A stretch of DNA of 16,310 nt from Pigoraptor vietnamica (taxonomy: Eukaryota > Opisthokonta > Filasterea): positions 1 to 16,310 of the forward strand of contig CALSCQ010003086.1 in NCBI GenBank assembly GCA_943704525.1, given 5' to 3'. This document shows positions 16,087-16,310 of the stretch, one piece after another (position 1 is the stretch's first letter; the number at the start of each line of letters is the position of its first letter). The position numbers were made by a program, and so were the translations under genes. The notes beneath the pieces are model-generated. The model was not told the origin of the DNA and made no database searches. It worked only from the letters and a program-made list of their open reading frames with translations.

Positions 16087-16112
16087 ATTGTATTATTTTT
16101 CTTTAAATATGT
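16087..16112 (-). promoter_or_regulatory. Probable early promoter element of the small zinc-finger gene
   Basis: Read on the minus strand this begins ACATATTTAAAGAAAAAT and ends AATACAAT, 22 bases before the ATG at 16065. It is the partner of the element upstream of the polymerase gene. Confidence 0.6.
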
Positions 16113-16310
16113 TAATTTGTTTTTAAAATTTTTGATTCATTAGTGGAAGGTGGAACCCTATTTTTTAACACTTTTTTTCATGGGGAGAGGTTTATGGGGG
16201 AGGTGGAGGAGGTGGAGGGGACGTGGAAGTGGATTTGCCCCCATAGCATGGGGAGAGGTGGAGGGTGGAGGGGGTTTCAAAGATATACATAGAAAACTGA
16301 AAAAACGAAA
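16113..16310. other. Right non-coding region, G-rich
   Basis: No gene is present. The plus strand is strongly G-rich from 16179 to 16275, with many GGTGGAGG units and short G runs. The last 35 bases return to A-rich sequence. No match to the left edge in inverted orientation was found. Confidence 0.6.
16179..16259. repeat. G-rich direct and inverted repeats
   Basis: CATGGGGAGAGGT occurs at 16179-16191 and 16247-16259, 68 bases apart. Between them TATGGGGG (16193-16200) and CCCCCATA (16238-16245) form an 8-bp inverted repeat around GGTGGAGG repeats. The G runs could form a quadruplex. Confidence 0.6.

Noticed and set aside
1-16310. Terminal inverted repeats at the window ends
   Set aside because: The first 60 bases and the reverse complement of the last 120 bases show no meaningful match.
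1-16310. tRNA or rRNA genes
   Set aside because: No cloverleaf-like or rRNA-like sequence was noticed in the non-coding regions.

Overview
The window reads as a nearly complete gene set of a Polinton/Maverick- or adintovirus-like element: a eukaryotic double-stranded DNA virus or integrated virus-like transposon of about 16 kb. The diagnostic combination is a protein-primed family B DNA polymerase, a retroviral-type DDE integrase, an FtsK/HerA-type packaging ATPase, a double jelly-roll major capsid protein and a penton-like minor capsid protein. Most genes are packed tightly on the minus strand with short gaps, TATA-like boxes close to the ATGs and no introns. The host cannot be read from the sequence. 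No terminal inverted repeat is visible between the two window edges, so the ends of the element are probably outside the window or lost.

Layout from left to right. 1-358 is non-coding with an imperfect hairpin. 359-1039 (-) is a C2H2 zinc-finger protein with a domain style seen in large DNA viruses. 1040-1511 is non-coding with a cluster of CACGTG palindromes. The virion block on the minus strand holds the major capsid protein (1512-2964, one frame break), a small amphipathic protein (3034-3357), a penton-like protein (3415-4821), an unknown protein (4839-5399), the packaging ATPase (5577-6229, one frame break inside its nucleotide-binding loop) and an unknown protein (6253-6651). A shared divergent promoter separates this block from a plus-strand Ser/Ala-rich protein (6714-7544). 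A 984-residue fibre-like protein (7594-10548, -) follows; it carries seven similar repeats that look like a seven-bladed beta-propeller. A small plus-strand protein (10618-10926) diverges from it. An intergenic region with nested palindromes precedes the replication/integration block on the minus strand: integrase (11157-12317), polymerase (12305-15733, two frame breaks) and a small zinc-finger protein (15784-16065). The right edge is a G-rich low-complexity tract.

How the genes fit together: polymerase and integrase would copy and insert the genome. Capsid, penton, ATPase and small basic/amphipathic proteins would build and fill an icosahedral particle. The fibre would form a surface spike. 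The two genes at the right end share an upstream element of about 26 bp at almost the same distance from their ATGs. The virion genes instead have plain TATA boxes, which suggests early and late promoter classes.

Points of interest: (1) four single-base frame breaks in three core genes, at least one at a clear homopolymer run, meaning either assembly/sequencing errors or early decay; (2) an OTU-like cysteine-protease-type domain and a zinc-finger array fused in front of the polymerase; (3) an Asn in place of the first Asp of polymerase motif C; (4) a propeller inserted in a fibre; (5) no recognisable adenain-type maturation protease; (6) short iteron-like repeats next to the ATPase. All family calls come from reading motifs by eye; no database search was run.
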